A stretch of 64,000 nucleotides of DNA from Nitrospira defluvii (GTDB taxonomy: Bacteria > Nitrospirota > Nitrospiria > Nitrospirales > Nitrospiraceae): assembly GCA_000196815.1 (NCBI GenBank), contig FP929003.1, positions 1,759,501 to 1,823,500 on the forward strand, given 5' to 3'. The translations under genes were made by a program, and so were the position numbers. Positions 27,059-34,825 of the stretch are shown here, one piece after another. The first letter of the stretch is position 1. Every line of letters begins with the position of its first letter. The notes under the pieces were generated by a model. It saw nothing but the letters and a program-made list of their open reading frames with translations. It was not told the origin of the DNA and ran no database searches.

Positions 27059-28226
27059 AGACGCCACCAGCTCTTGTCTTCCGGAGGCTGCCGGCGACCA
27101 TGCGAAACTCGAAGAGGCGGCATTCGATCGCTCCGTTGAAGAGAGGGACCCGGCGGGAAGGGGCCAGCCGCAACTGGCCGGGCAGTTTTAAGTCGGCGGT
27201 GAAGATCTGCACGGTCCAGCCGCAAAAATGTTTCTTCAGGTGATCGCCGAATTGCGGATAAAACGTGCGCAGGCTTTCCGCCTCTCCCATGCGGTGCCCG
27301 TAGGGCGGGTTCGTGACAAGCAGGCCGGATTCGGCCGGGGCGGGGAGTTGCAGGACATCGCCCTGTTGAAGGGTGACCGCATCGCCGCTCCCGGCGATGG
27401 TGAGGTTGGCCTTGATCGATGTAATCGCGTGCGCATTGTCATCGGCCGCATGGATCAGGCCCGGCTTGATGGGGATTTCCATCGCCTTGAGTTCTGTGCG
27501 CAGCTCGTTCAATCGGCGGGTATCGAATGACAGCAGTTTTTCGAAGGCGAAATGCCGGCCGATTCCCGGCGCGACACGGCTGGCCATTAAGGCGGCCTCG
27601 ATGACGAATGTGCCGCTTCCGCACATGGGATCGTAGAGCACCGTATCCGCAGTCCATTTCGAGAGCCGCAGGATGCCGGCTGCGAGATTTTCCCTGATCG
27701 GCGCTTCACCCGCCGACTTCCTCCAACCCCGTTTGAACAGTGGCTCGCCCGAGGTGTCCAGATAGAAGGTGCAGGTCGACGCATCCAGATACACGGCGAT
27801 CAGGATATCCGGCGCATGGGTATCCACCGTCGGGCGCTTGCCTCTCGCAAATTGAAAGCGATCGCAGACGGCATCCTTCACCCGCAGGGTGACGAAATCC
27901 AGGCTCTTCAGCGGACAGTGGTGCGCGCTCACCTTTACCTTGATGCGCTGTTGCGGCGTGAACCAATCCTGCCAGCGGATGGCGTTCGCCGCGTCGTACA
28001 CATCGTGTTCGTCGCGATAGGACCCGTCGGCAATCCGCAAGAGAATGCGGCTGGCGATGCGGCTTTGGAGATTCACCCGGTAACCAAAGGCAAGAGTGCC
28101 GCGAAAGGCGACTCCTCCGGCCGTCGCTTTGACGTCCGCGGCTCCCAGGTCCGTGAGTTCTTCAGCGAGGACGGCTTCGAGTCCGCGAGGGCAGGGTGCA
28201 AAGAAGGCGTGGTTTGTGCTATCCAT
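27057..28226 (-). CDS. THUMP-domain class I RNA methyltransferase (RlmL-like)
   Basis: A 389-residue SAM-dependent methyltransferase related to the N-terminal half of RlmL, which modifies 23S rRNA guanine. The N-terminal ferredoxin-like/THUMP part (FAPCPRGLEAVLAEELTDLG, then GVAFRGTL and ASRILLRI) precedes the catalytic domain with YDPMCGSGTFVIEAALMA (SAM motif I) and the target-site LLVTNPPYGHRMGE. The ATG at 28226 matches the family start; the longer frame to 28319 overlaps the divergent NUDIX gene. Exact target base is inferred. Divergent from the NUDIX gene with only 34 bases between starts. Confidence 0.9.
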   Translation of the reverse strand: MDSTNHAFFAPCPRGLEAVLAEELTDLGAADVKATAGGVAFRGTLAFGYRVNLQSRIASRILLRIADGSYRDEHDVYDAANAIRWQDWFTPQQRIKVKVSAHHCPLKSLDFVTLRVKDAVCDRFQFARGKRPTVDTHAPDILIAVYLDASTCTFYLDTSGEPLFKRGWRKSAGEAPIRENLAAGILRLSKWTADTVLYDPMCGSGTFVIEAALMASRVAPGIGRHFAFEKLLSFDTRRLNELRTELKAMEIPIKPGLIHAADDNAHAITSIKANLTIAGSGDAVTLQQGDVLQLPAPAESGLLVTNPPYGHRMGEAESLRTFYPQFGDHLKKHFCGWTVQIFTADLKLPGQLRLAPSRRVPLFNGAIECRLFEFRMVAGSLRKTRAGGV

Positions 28227-28260
28227 TTCTGTCTTTCTGTTGTCGTGATCGGGGGCCGCA

Positions 28261-28803
28261 ATGAAGTTCTGCAGCGAGTGCGGGGCCGGGCTGTCGAAAA
28301 AAATTCCTCCCGGCGACAACCTGCCGCGGTTTGTGTGCGAGACCTGTCAGGTCGTCCATTACATCAATCCGAAAATCGTCGCGGGCTGCATTCCCGAGTG
28401 GGAGGATAAGATTCTGCTGTGCCGCCGGGCCATCGAACCGCGCACCGGCCATTGGACGTTTCCAGCCGGCTTCATGGAGATCGGGGAGAGCACTGAGCAG
28501 GCCGCGATCCGCGAAACGTTTGAAGAGGCGCATGCCGACGTCGAGATTACCTCCCTGTATGCCGTCTTGAGTTTGCCCCGTATCAGCCAGGTCCACATGA
28601 TCTTTCGCGGCTCTATGCGCACCCGGGAGTTCAAACCCGGCACGGAGAGTCTCGATGTGCAACTGTTCTCGCTGGAGGACATCCCCTGGGATGATCTGGC
28701 CTTTCCCGTGATCACCGAAGCCCTCGAACGCTACGTCGCCGATGTGGCCCGCGGCGCCTTCTCCATGCATTTCGGCAGCGTCTTCCCCCGGATGAAATCC
28801 TAA
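28261..28803 (+). CDS. NUDIX hydrolase with N-terminal zinc ribbon
   Basis: A 180-residue protein: a CxxC-x~17-CxxC zinc ribbon ([10 protein letters not shown] and [11 protein letters not shown]) followed by a Nudix fold with the box [20 protein letters not shown] and AHADV, where Ala replaces the usual last-helix Gly. The ribbon plus Nudix organisation is that of the NudC/ADP-ribose-pyrophosphatase-like groups. The protein ends [14 protein letters not shown]. The substrate (dinucleotide, ADP-ribose or other) cannot be read. It shares a short divergent promoter region with the methyltransferase gene. Confidence 0.92.
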   Translation: MKFCSECGAGLSKKIPPGDNLPRFVCETCQVVHYINPKIVAGCIPEWEDKILLCRRAIEPRTGHWTFPAGFMEIGESTEQAAIRETFEEAHADVEITSLYAVLSLPRISQVHMIFRGSMRTREFKPGTESLDVQLFSLEDIPWDDLAFPVITEALERYVADVARGAFSMHFGSVFPRMKS

Positions 28804-28878
28804 CCCGCATTCGTGAAGCGTATCTCGCAAATTAGGAATAGTCTTTCACGAACGACGAGATACCAGCGACGCTTCACA
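28802..28878. repeat. Dispersed intergenic repeat (GTGAAGCGTATCTCG type)
   Basis: Contains CGTGAAGCGTATCTCGC, GTCTTTCACGAACGACGAG and GCTTCAC elements in both orientations. It resembles the segments at 17930-17969, 53141-53230 and 16288-16315. It separates the convergent NUDIX and A-type-like genes. Confidence 0.45.
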
Positions 28879-28882
28879 GGTC

Positions 28883-29191
28883 TTAGTTGCTGCTGGGCAT
28901 GATCAGCCCTAAGTCGTCCGTCGGGGGATGCACGAAGGTGAATCCCTTGTCCGTCTGAAAGTCCACCGTCATTCCGTTCGTACGGTGCACGCTCGTTCGC
29001 TCCAACGCCACCGTCAACCCTTCAATGTGCTGCACTTCATCTTCTTCCTGCGCTGCAGGTTCCAGCGTAATCGAGAGGGACAGGCGTTGCGTATCCACGT
29101 CGCGCAGCGTGATCCGCACGACCGGATCTTCCGGATGTTCTTCGATCAGCTTGCGCAACCGTTCGAGGGCGGTCCAGGTGAGATTCAGCAT
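28883..29191 (-). CDS. A-type (IscA/HesB-fold) protein lacking all cysteines
   Basis: A 102-residue protein whose strand pattern follows the HesB/IscA A-type Fe-S carrier fold: LTWTALERLRKLIEEHPED, VVRITLRD, LSLSITLE, GLTVALE, MTVDFQTDKGFTFVHP. None of the three conserved cysteines is present; there is no cysteine at all. Cluster binding is therefore unlikely and the fold may be used for something else. It begins two bases after the toxin stop and is the third gene of a tight operon with the toxin-antitoxin pair. Confidence 0.75.
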   Translation of the reverse strand: MLNLTWTALERLRKLIEEHPEDPVVRITLRDVDTQRLSLSITLEPAAQEEDEVQHIEGLTVALERTSVHRTNGMTVDFQTDKGFTFVHPPTDDLGLIMPSSN

Positions 29192-29193
29192 AG

Positions 29194-29469
29194 TCAGGCT
29201 GGTCTGGCGCCTTGCGTCGGCGCTGCGTGATGGATGTGATGAATGTCCACGAGTTGTTCGGTCCGGTCGATCGAATAAAAAATCCGCCAGTCGCCCACGG
29301 CATATTTATGGATACCGGGCAGGTCGGCGGAGACCGGCTCATGGCGCAAGTTATCGACGTTGGAGGCCAGCCACTTCGTCTTGTCGAACAGGCGTTGGGC
29401 CATGGCTGGATCTGCCACGCGCAGGTCGGCAACCACATCGGGCCGGAAGGCTAAACGAAACCAGGGCAT
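29194..29469 (-). CDS. RelE/ParE-family toxin
   Basis: A 91-residue protein with the small RelE/ParE fold: FRLAFRPDVVADLR, helix AQRLFDKTKWLASN, and the C-terminal strands KYAVGDWRIFYSIDRTEQLVDIHHIHH. This is the beta-sheet face where RelE/ParE toxins carry their functional residues. The start is at the ATG 29469, four bases after the antitoxin stop. The target (ribosome-bound mRNA or gyrase) is not readable. Confidence 0.88.
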   Translation of the reverse strand: MPWFRLAFRPDVVADLRVADPAMAQRLFDKTKWLASNVDNLRHEPVSADLPGIHKYAVGDWRIFYSIDRTEQLVDIHHIHHAAPTQGARPA

Positions 29470-29473
29470 TGCT

Positions 29474-29692
29474 CTACCACCGCAGGCCGAGTTTGTCGGC
29501 CACTTCGTCACCGGTGATGCGTTCCGTCGATGCCAGGGATTGCTTCAGGCGGTCGCGGACCGATTCGCCGAGGGGCGCGCCGAGATCCGGGTCGCCCAGA
29601 AGCACGCGCAACCGGTCGTCCACGAGGCCTTCGACCAGGTTCTTGAGTTCGGCCAGGCTTAAGTTGGAGATGGTCATGGTCGGTTCGGTCAT
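29474..29692 (-). CDS. Antitoxin of the RelE/ParE module
   Basis: A 72-residue helical, acidic protein (ISNLSLAELKNLVEGLVDDR, then GDEVADKLGLRW) placed directly before the toxin on the same strand, as in type II modules. The N-terminal start is uncertain: ATG at 29692 or 29677; upstream ATGs at 29731 and 29722 are also open. The DNA-binding fold is not recognised. Antitoxins of this class usually repress their own promoter. Confidence 0.75.
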   Translation of the reverse strand: MTEPTMTISNLSLAELKNLVEGLVDDRLRVLLGDPDLGAPLGESVRDRLKQSLASTERITGDEVADKLGLRW

Positions 29693-29901
29693 AGTGATTC
29701 GAGCATACGGGGCTGGTTGCATTAAATGCAAGAATAGCGTCGCGGTCGGATGAGAAAATCGCCTGCACTGTGACCCTGGATGTCACGGTGGGATGGTAGG
29801 CTCGGGCAGCAGCAATCGTGGATTCGGCGATTGTTGTCTTGTCGGCGAACAGGTATGCTGCGGGCGCGAAATCACGTTCGAACTAGAGAAGTGAAAAGAA
29901 A

Positions 29902-32046
29902 ATGAGCAACGGCGACCTCAATTGGATAGCGAACTTCATTTGGGGCATCGCGGACGACGTTCTCCGCGATCTCTATGTGCGGGGCAAGTATCGGGATGTC
30001 ATCCTGCCGATGACGGTCTTGCGCCGCCTGGATGCCGTGCTGGAGCCGACGAAGCAGGCCGTGCTCGACATGAAGGTCTCGTTGGACAAGGCCAAGATCG
30101 TTCATCAGGATCAAGCGCTCAGGCAGGCAGCAGGCCAAGCCTTCTACAACACGTCTAAGTTCACGCTGAAAGATCTCAAGGCGCGATCGAGCCAGCAGCA
30201 GCTCAGAGCTGACTTTGAAGCTTACCTGGATGGCTTTTCACCCAATGTGCAGGACATTCTCGAAAAGTTCGAGTTCCGCAATCAGATCCCTCGCCTCTCC
30301 AAGGCCGATGCGCTCGGCACGCTGATCAATAAGTTCCTGTCGCCGGATATCAATCTCAGTCCCAATCCCGTGAAGAACAACGACGGATCGATGAAGCATC
30401 CGGGCCTCGACAATCATGCGATGGGTACGGTCTTCGAAGAACTGGTCCGGCGGTTCAACGAAGAAAACAACGAAGAAGCCGGAGAACACTGGACGCCACG
30501 CGATGCCGTCAAACTCATGGCCAGGCTCATCTTTCTTCCCATCGCCGATCAGATCCAGTCGGGCACGTACTTGCTGTATGACGGGGCCTGTGGAACCGGC
30601 GGCATGCTCACGGTGGCGGAAGAAACGCTGCAACAACTAGCGGCGGAACATAGGAAGAAAGTCGCCACCCATCTCTATGGCCAAGAGATCAACGCAGAAA
30701 CCTATGCGATCGCTAAGGCCGATCTGTTGCTGAAAGGCGAAGGAGACGCAGCGGATAACATCGTCGGCGGGCCGGAGTATTCCACCCTGGCGAACGATGC
30801 CTTCCGGTCCCGTGAGTTCGACTTCATGCTGTCGAATCCGCCCTACGGAAAGAGCTGGAAAAGCGATCTCGAACGATTAGGAGGCAAAGAGGGCATTAAA
30901 GATCCGCGCTTTATGATTCAGCACGCGGGGGAGGCGGAATATTCGCTGATCACCAGATCCAGCGACGGCCAGATGCTGTTCCTGGCCAACATGCTCTCGA
31001 AGATGAAGCACAAGACGAAGCTCGGCAGCCGGATTGCCGAGGTGCACAACGGTTCCTCGCTCTTTACGGGGGATGCAGGCCAAGGCGAGAGCAACATCCG
31101 CCGGTGGATCATCGAGAACGATTGGCTCGAAGCCATCGTCGCCTTGCCGTTGAACATGTTCTACAACACCGGCATCGCGACCTATATCTGGGTGCTCACC
31201 AATAGAAAGCCCGCGCATCGCCAGGGGAAGGTGCAACTCATCGATGCCACACAATGGTTCAAGCCGTTGCGCAAGAACCTCGGTAAGAAGAACTGCGAAC
31301 TGTCGGACGAGGACATCCGGCGTATCTGCGACACCTTCATCGACTTCAAAGAATCTGAACAGTCGAAGATATTTCCCAACGAGGCGTTCGGCTATTGGAA
31401 AGTGACGGTCGAACGGCCGCTGCGTCTGCGTGTGGACTTGGACCCGAAATCTCTCAGTGCATTCCGCGCTGCCTGTGTGGATGAAGACGAAGAGCCGTTG
31501 GCCAATGTTGTGGAGCGTGTTGCTGCTTCACTCGGTCCCGGCCCACACCTCAGTTTCAACACCTTCATGGAAGCAGTGGAGGCAGACGCGAACGAGCACG
31601 GCGTCAAGTTAACCGCCGCACGGAAGAAACTCCTCAAGGACCGACTTGCGAAGCGGGATGAAAAAGCAGCCGAAATTATCGGCAAGACTTACAAGCCAGG
31701 CAAAGTCAAGCCGGACCCACTACGCGGGCTCTTCGAGGCTACCGTCGACGGCAAACCGTGTGTGGTGGAATATGAGCCCGATACCGAGCTTCGCGATACG
31801 GAACAGATTCCGCTGCTGGAAGAAGGCGGCATCGCAGCCTTCATCCGGAGAGAAGTCCTGCCGCATGTGCCGGATGCCTGGTATGTGCCCGAAAGCGTCA
31901 AGACCGGCTATGAGATCAGTTTCACTCGATACTTCTACAAGCCGCAGCCGCTGCGGTCCCTTGAAGCAATCAGAGCCGACATCCTGGCGTTGGAGAAGGA
32001 AACCGAGGGGCTGCTGGGTGAAATTATTGGTGGAAGCGGGCGATGA
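29902..32046 (+). CDS. hsdM: Type I restriction-modification methyltransferase subunit HsdM
   Basis: A 714-residue N6-adenine DNA methyltransferase. The N-terminal helical domain (~1-150) begins NWIANFIWGIADDVLRDLY, then EHWTPRDAVKLMARLI leads into SAM-binding YDGACGTGGML (226-236) and the catalytic motif NPPYGKSW (312-319). The C-terminal helical tail is used to dock HsdS. It starts the operon hsdM-DUF1016-hsdS-hsdR and overlaps the next gene by four bases (ATGA). The catalytic motif is intact, so modification is expected to be functional. Confidence 0.96.
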   Translation: MSNGDLNWIANFIWGIADDVLRDLYVRGKYRDVILPMTVLRRLDAVLEPTKQAVLDMKVSLDKAKIVHQDQALRQAAGQAFYNTSKFTLKDLKARSSQQQLRADFEAYLDGFSPNVQDILEKFEFRNQIPRLSKADALGTLINKFLSPDINLSPNPVKNNDGSMKHPGLDNHAMGTVFEELVRRFNEENNEEAGEHWTPRDAVKLMARLIFLPIADQIQSGTYLLYDGACGTGGMLTVAEETLQQLAAEHRKKVATHLYGQEINAETYAIAKADLLLKGEGDAADNIVGGPEYSTLANDAFRSREFDFMLSNPPYGKSWKSDLERLGGKEGIKDPRFMIQHAGEAEYSLITRSSDGQMLFLANMLSKMKHKTKLGSRIAEVHNGSSLFTGDAGQGESNIRRWIIENDWLEAIVALPLNMFYNTGIATYIWVLTNRKPAHRQGKVQLIDATQWFKPLRKNLGKKNCELSDEDIRRICDTFIDFKESEQSKIFPNEAFGYWKVTVERPLRLRVDLDPKSLSAFRAACVDEDEEPLANVVERVAASLGPGPHLSFNTFMEAVEADANEHGVKLTAARKKLLKDRLAKRDEKAAEIIGKTYKPGKVKPDPLRGLFEATVDGKPCVVEYEPDTELRDTEQIPLLEEGGIAAFIRREVLPHVPDAWYVPESVKTGYEISFTRYFYKPQPLRSLEAIRADILALEKETEGLLGEIIGGSGR

Positions 32047-33164
32047 GCAAGGGGAGAAGCCTCTCAACATCCAAGCCCCCGACCAGGGCAGCTCCGGCGA
32101 AAACGCTGTTGGCCGAGGTGCGGCAGTTCGTTCTGGAAGCGCGGCGGCAGACTGCTCGGTTGGTCGATGCGGGTCTCACGCTCTTGTACTGGCAGATCGG
32201 CGACCGCATACGTCGGGAAATCCTCAGCGAGAAACGGGCCGGGTATGGTGAACGGATCGTGTCCGCGCTGGGGGAGCAGTTGGAGTCTGAGTTCGGCCGT
32301 GGCTTCTCCGAGAAATCTCTGCGCCATATGATCCGATTCGCTGAAACTTTCCCCGATATGCCAATTGTCTCGACGCTGTCGAGACAATTGGCCTGGAGTC
32401 ACTTCATGGAGATCATCTATCTCAAGAACGATCTTCAACGGAGCTTCTATGCCGAATTGTGTCGCATGGAGCGCTGGAGTGTGCGGTTGCTGCGGTCTCG
32501 TATCCAGTCCATGCTCTATGAGCGGACAGCCCTCTCGAAGAAACCCGAACACCTCATCGAGAAGGAGCTGAAGGCGCTCCGGGATGAAGACCGGTTGACC
32601 CCGGATCTCGTGTTCCGCGACCCCTACGTGCTCGACTTCCTGGGACTCAGGGATACCTACAGCGAGAAGGATCTGGAGAGTGCGCTGCTGCGGGAGATCG
32701 AATCGTTCCTGCTCGAACTCGGTCATGGGTTCGCGTTCGTCGAACGACAGAAGCGCATTACCCTCGACGGAGACGATTACTATATCGATCTGCTTTTCTA
32801 CCATCGGCGGCTCAGGCGATTGGTGGTCATCGAGCTCAAGATCGGCGACTTCAAACCGGCCGATGCCGGACAGATTGAACTCTACCTGCGCTGGCTCGAC
32901 CGCCATGAACGACAGGAAGGGGAAGAGAAGCCTCTCGGCCTTATTCTCTGCGCCGGCAAGAAGCGCGAGACGGTCGAGGTGCTCGAACTTGAACCGCGCG
33001 GCATCCACGTTGCCGAGTACCTGACCGAACTCCCCCCGCGGGAATTGCTCGAAAAGCGGCTCCACGACGCCGTCGCACGCGCCCGACTACGGATCGAGGA
33101 GCGGGTGGCGCAGGAGGCCACGGCAAAGTCGGGTCCCGATCGCGGGAAGAGGAGCGGCAAGTGA
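32043..33164 (+). CDS. DUF1016/YhcG-family PDDEXK nuclease
   Basis: A 373-residue protein with the DUF1016 N-terminal domain (TLLYWQIGDRIRREIL, YGERIVSALGEQLESEFG, FSEKSLRHMIRFAETFPD) and a C-terminal PDDEXK nuclease domain: FAFVERQKRITLDGDDYYIDLLFYHR, then LVVIELKIGDFKP, giving the D-(E)xK core. A highly basic tail ends at 373. It overlaps hsdM and hsdS by four bases each, so it is translated as part of the type I system. The role there is unknown; it is an extra nuclease alongside HsdR. Confidence 0.92.
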   Translation: MSKGRSLSTSKPPTRAAPAKTLLAEVRQFVLEARRQTARLVDAGLTLLYWQIGDRIRREILSEKRAGYGERIVSALGEQLESEFGRGFSEKSLRHMIRFAETFPDMPIVSTLSRQLAWSHFMEIIYLKNDLQRSFYAELCRMERWSVRLLRSRIQSMLYERTALSKKPEHLIEKELKALRDEDRLTPDLVFRDPYVLDFLGLRDTYSEKDLESALLREIESFLLELGHGFAFVERQKRITLDGDDYYIDLLFYHRRLRRLVVIELKIGDFKPADAGQIELYLRWLDRHERQEGEEKPLGLILCAGKKRETVEVLELEPRGIHVAEYLTELPPRELLEKRLHDAVARARLRIEERVAQEATAKSGPDRGKRSGK

Positions 33165-34519
33165 TCGACACACTTACGCCCTATCCGGCCTACAAGGACT
33201 CCGGCGTGCCGTGGTTGGGAGAGGTGCCTTTGACGTGGAGCATCTCTCGCAACGGTGGCCTGTTCATCCAACGAAACGAGACGGGATTTGCACATCTTCC
33301 GATCTTGGAGGTTTCACTCAAGACCGGCGTCCGGGTTCGAAACCTCGATGGAAGCGGCCGTAAGCAGATAATGTCTGATCGCGACAAGTATAAGCGAGCT
33401 CGCAAGGACGATCTTGCCTACAACATGATGCGGATGTGGCAGGGTGCGATAGGAATCGCACCGACCGACGGGCTTGTGAGTCCCGCATACGTCGTCGCTC
33501 GGCCGCTGAAGGGGGTCGAACCGAGGTTCTTCCTGAATCTGTTCCGGACCGATGCCTACATGGGTGAGGTCGACAAGTTCTCTCATGGGATCGTAAAGGA
33601 CAGGAACAGGCTCTACTGGGAAGGGTTTAAGCAGATGCCTTCACCGGTTCCTCCGCCAGACGAACAAGCCGCCATTGTCCGCTTTATCGACCACGCGGAT
33701 CGGCGGATCAAATGCTACATCCGCGCCAAGCAGAAGCTGATTAAGCTGCTGGAGGAGCAGAAGCAGGCCATCATCCACCGCGCCGTTACCCGTGGCCTCG
33801 ATCCCAATGTGCGCCTCAAACCATCCGGCGTCGAGTGGTTGGGCGATGTGCCGGAGCATTGGGAGATGCGGCGGCTTAAGACTCTCTGCAGAATGAGAAG
33901 CGGGGATGGCATCACAGCAATGGCAATCGAGCCTGTGGGTGACTACCCGGTCTACGGTGGGAATGGCGTGAGAGGCTATACATCGAACTTCACTCACGAC
34001 GGTGACTTCGTCCTGATCGGACGACAGGGTGCGCTCTGCGGAAATGTGCATCTTGCGCGCGGTCGCTTTTGGGCTTCGGAACACGCCGTTGTTGCTTCTC
34101 TTAGCTCTGGTTACATCCTTGAGTGGTTCGCTGCGATCTTGATGGTGATGAATCTGAATCAGTATTCGATTGCCGCCGCCCAGCCTGGGCTCGCGGTCGA
34201 GCGTGTTCTGAACCTCTGGTTACCAGTACCTCCCGCGGACGACCAAAAGCGCATTGCAACTCAAATCGAGGATGAGACATCCGATATCAACCAGGTAGTC
34301 GGCCGCGCACGACGCGAAATCGAATTTCTCATCGAATACCGCACCCGCCTGATCGCCGACGTGGTGACCGGCAAGCGCGATGTGCGAGAGGCAGCGGGCA
34401 AATTACCGGATGAGACCGACGAGTCTGAAATGCTCGATGAGGCAGATGTGCCTGTGGAGGCTGACGACAGTGAAGGGGGTGCCAACCTCGATGCGGTTAC
34501 CGATGAGGTCGAGGCGTGA
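33161..34519 (+). CDS. hsdS: Type I restriction-modification specificity subunit HsdS
   Basis: A 452-residue protein with two target-recognition domains separated by conserved helical regions. The first starts YKDSGVPWLGEVPLTW, the second at ~220 with LKPSGVEWLGDVPEHW, a tandem duplication of the same motif. Each TRD is followed by a long helix (EQAAIVRFIDHADRRIKCYI and DQKRIATQIEDETSDINQVV). The C-terminal ~55 residues are very acidic. GTG start at 33161 overlaps the upstream stop. The two TRDs set a bipartite recognition site that cannot be read here. Confidence 0.95.
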   Translation: MIDTLTPYPAYKDSGVPWLGEVPLTWSISRNGGLFIQRNETGFAHLPILEVSLKTGVRVRNLDGSGRKQIMSDRDKYKRARKDDLAYNMMRMWQGAIGIAPTDGLVSPAYVVARPLKGVEPRFFLNLFRTDAYMGEVDKFSHGIVKDRNRLYWEGFKQMPSPVPPPDEQAAIVRFIDHADRRIKCYIRAKQKLIKLLEEQKQAIIHRAVTRGLDPNVRLKPSGVEWLGDVPEHWEMRRLKTLCRMRSGDGITAMAIEPVGDYPVYGGNGVRGYTSNFTHDGDFVLIGRQGALCGNVHLARGRFWASEHAVVASLSSGYILEWFAAILMVMNLNQYSIAAAQPGLAVERVLNLWLPVPPADDQKRIATQIEDETSDINQVVGRARREIEFLIEYRTRLIADVVTGKRDVREAAGKLPDETDESEMLDEADVPVEADDSEGGANLDAVTDEVEA

Positions 34520-34723
34520 GCACTGATTGCCCGGCCGACTATCTCGTGGGCCTCGTTCGTGAGCTCTGTAGGGATTGAGCCACAGAACCTGGCTGTAGCC
34601 TCACGGCTTATTCGGGAGGCGGTCGACGCTGGCCTGATAGTGCCCTACGATCCCGATGCTGCTCCTAAACTCATGCGATATGTGCCGATTTGGGCTGCTC
34701 CAGACCGGAATCGCGGTACTTGA
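34516..34723 (+). pseudogene. Remnant of an AlbA_2/Schlafen-domain ATP-binding protein (COG2865-like)
   Basis: A 69-codon scar in two frames. The first part, GTG at 34516 overlapping the hsdS stop, encodes MSTDCPADYLVGLVRELCR, which resembles the N-terminus of AlbA_2-type ATP-binding proteins. After an internal join near 34571 the other frame gives GIEPQNLAVASRLIREAVDA and then GLIVPYDPDAAPKLMRYVPIWA in two stretches, the typical C-terminal end of such proteins. The large middle (more than 350 codons in family members) is missing. A nearly intact start-to-stop hybrid with a frameshift points to an internal deletion between hsdS and hsdR. Confidence 0.8.
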
Positions 34724-34825
34724 TGGATGTTTGATTAGAATGAGGTTTGAGGAGCAAATGGGAGTGGCCGACCTCTTTAAAATCAATTGGTAAGAAGGTG
34801 CCTGGTACTTGATTAGAGGCTTCTT

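Noticed and set aside
29025-29753. A 242-codon open frame on the + strand
   Set aside because: It runs antisense across the A-type-like, toxin and antitoxin genes, which have clear family motifs and tight spacing; the + frame is Arg/Ser-rich with no motif.
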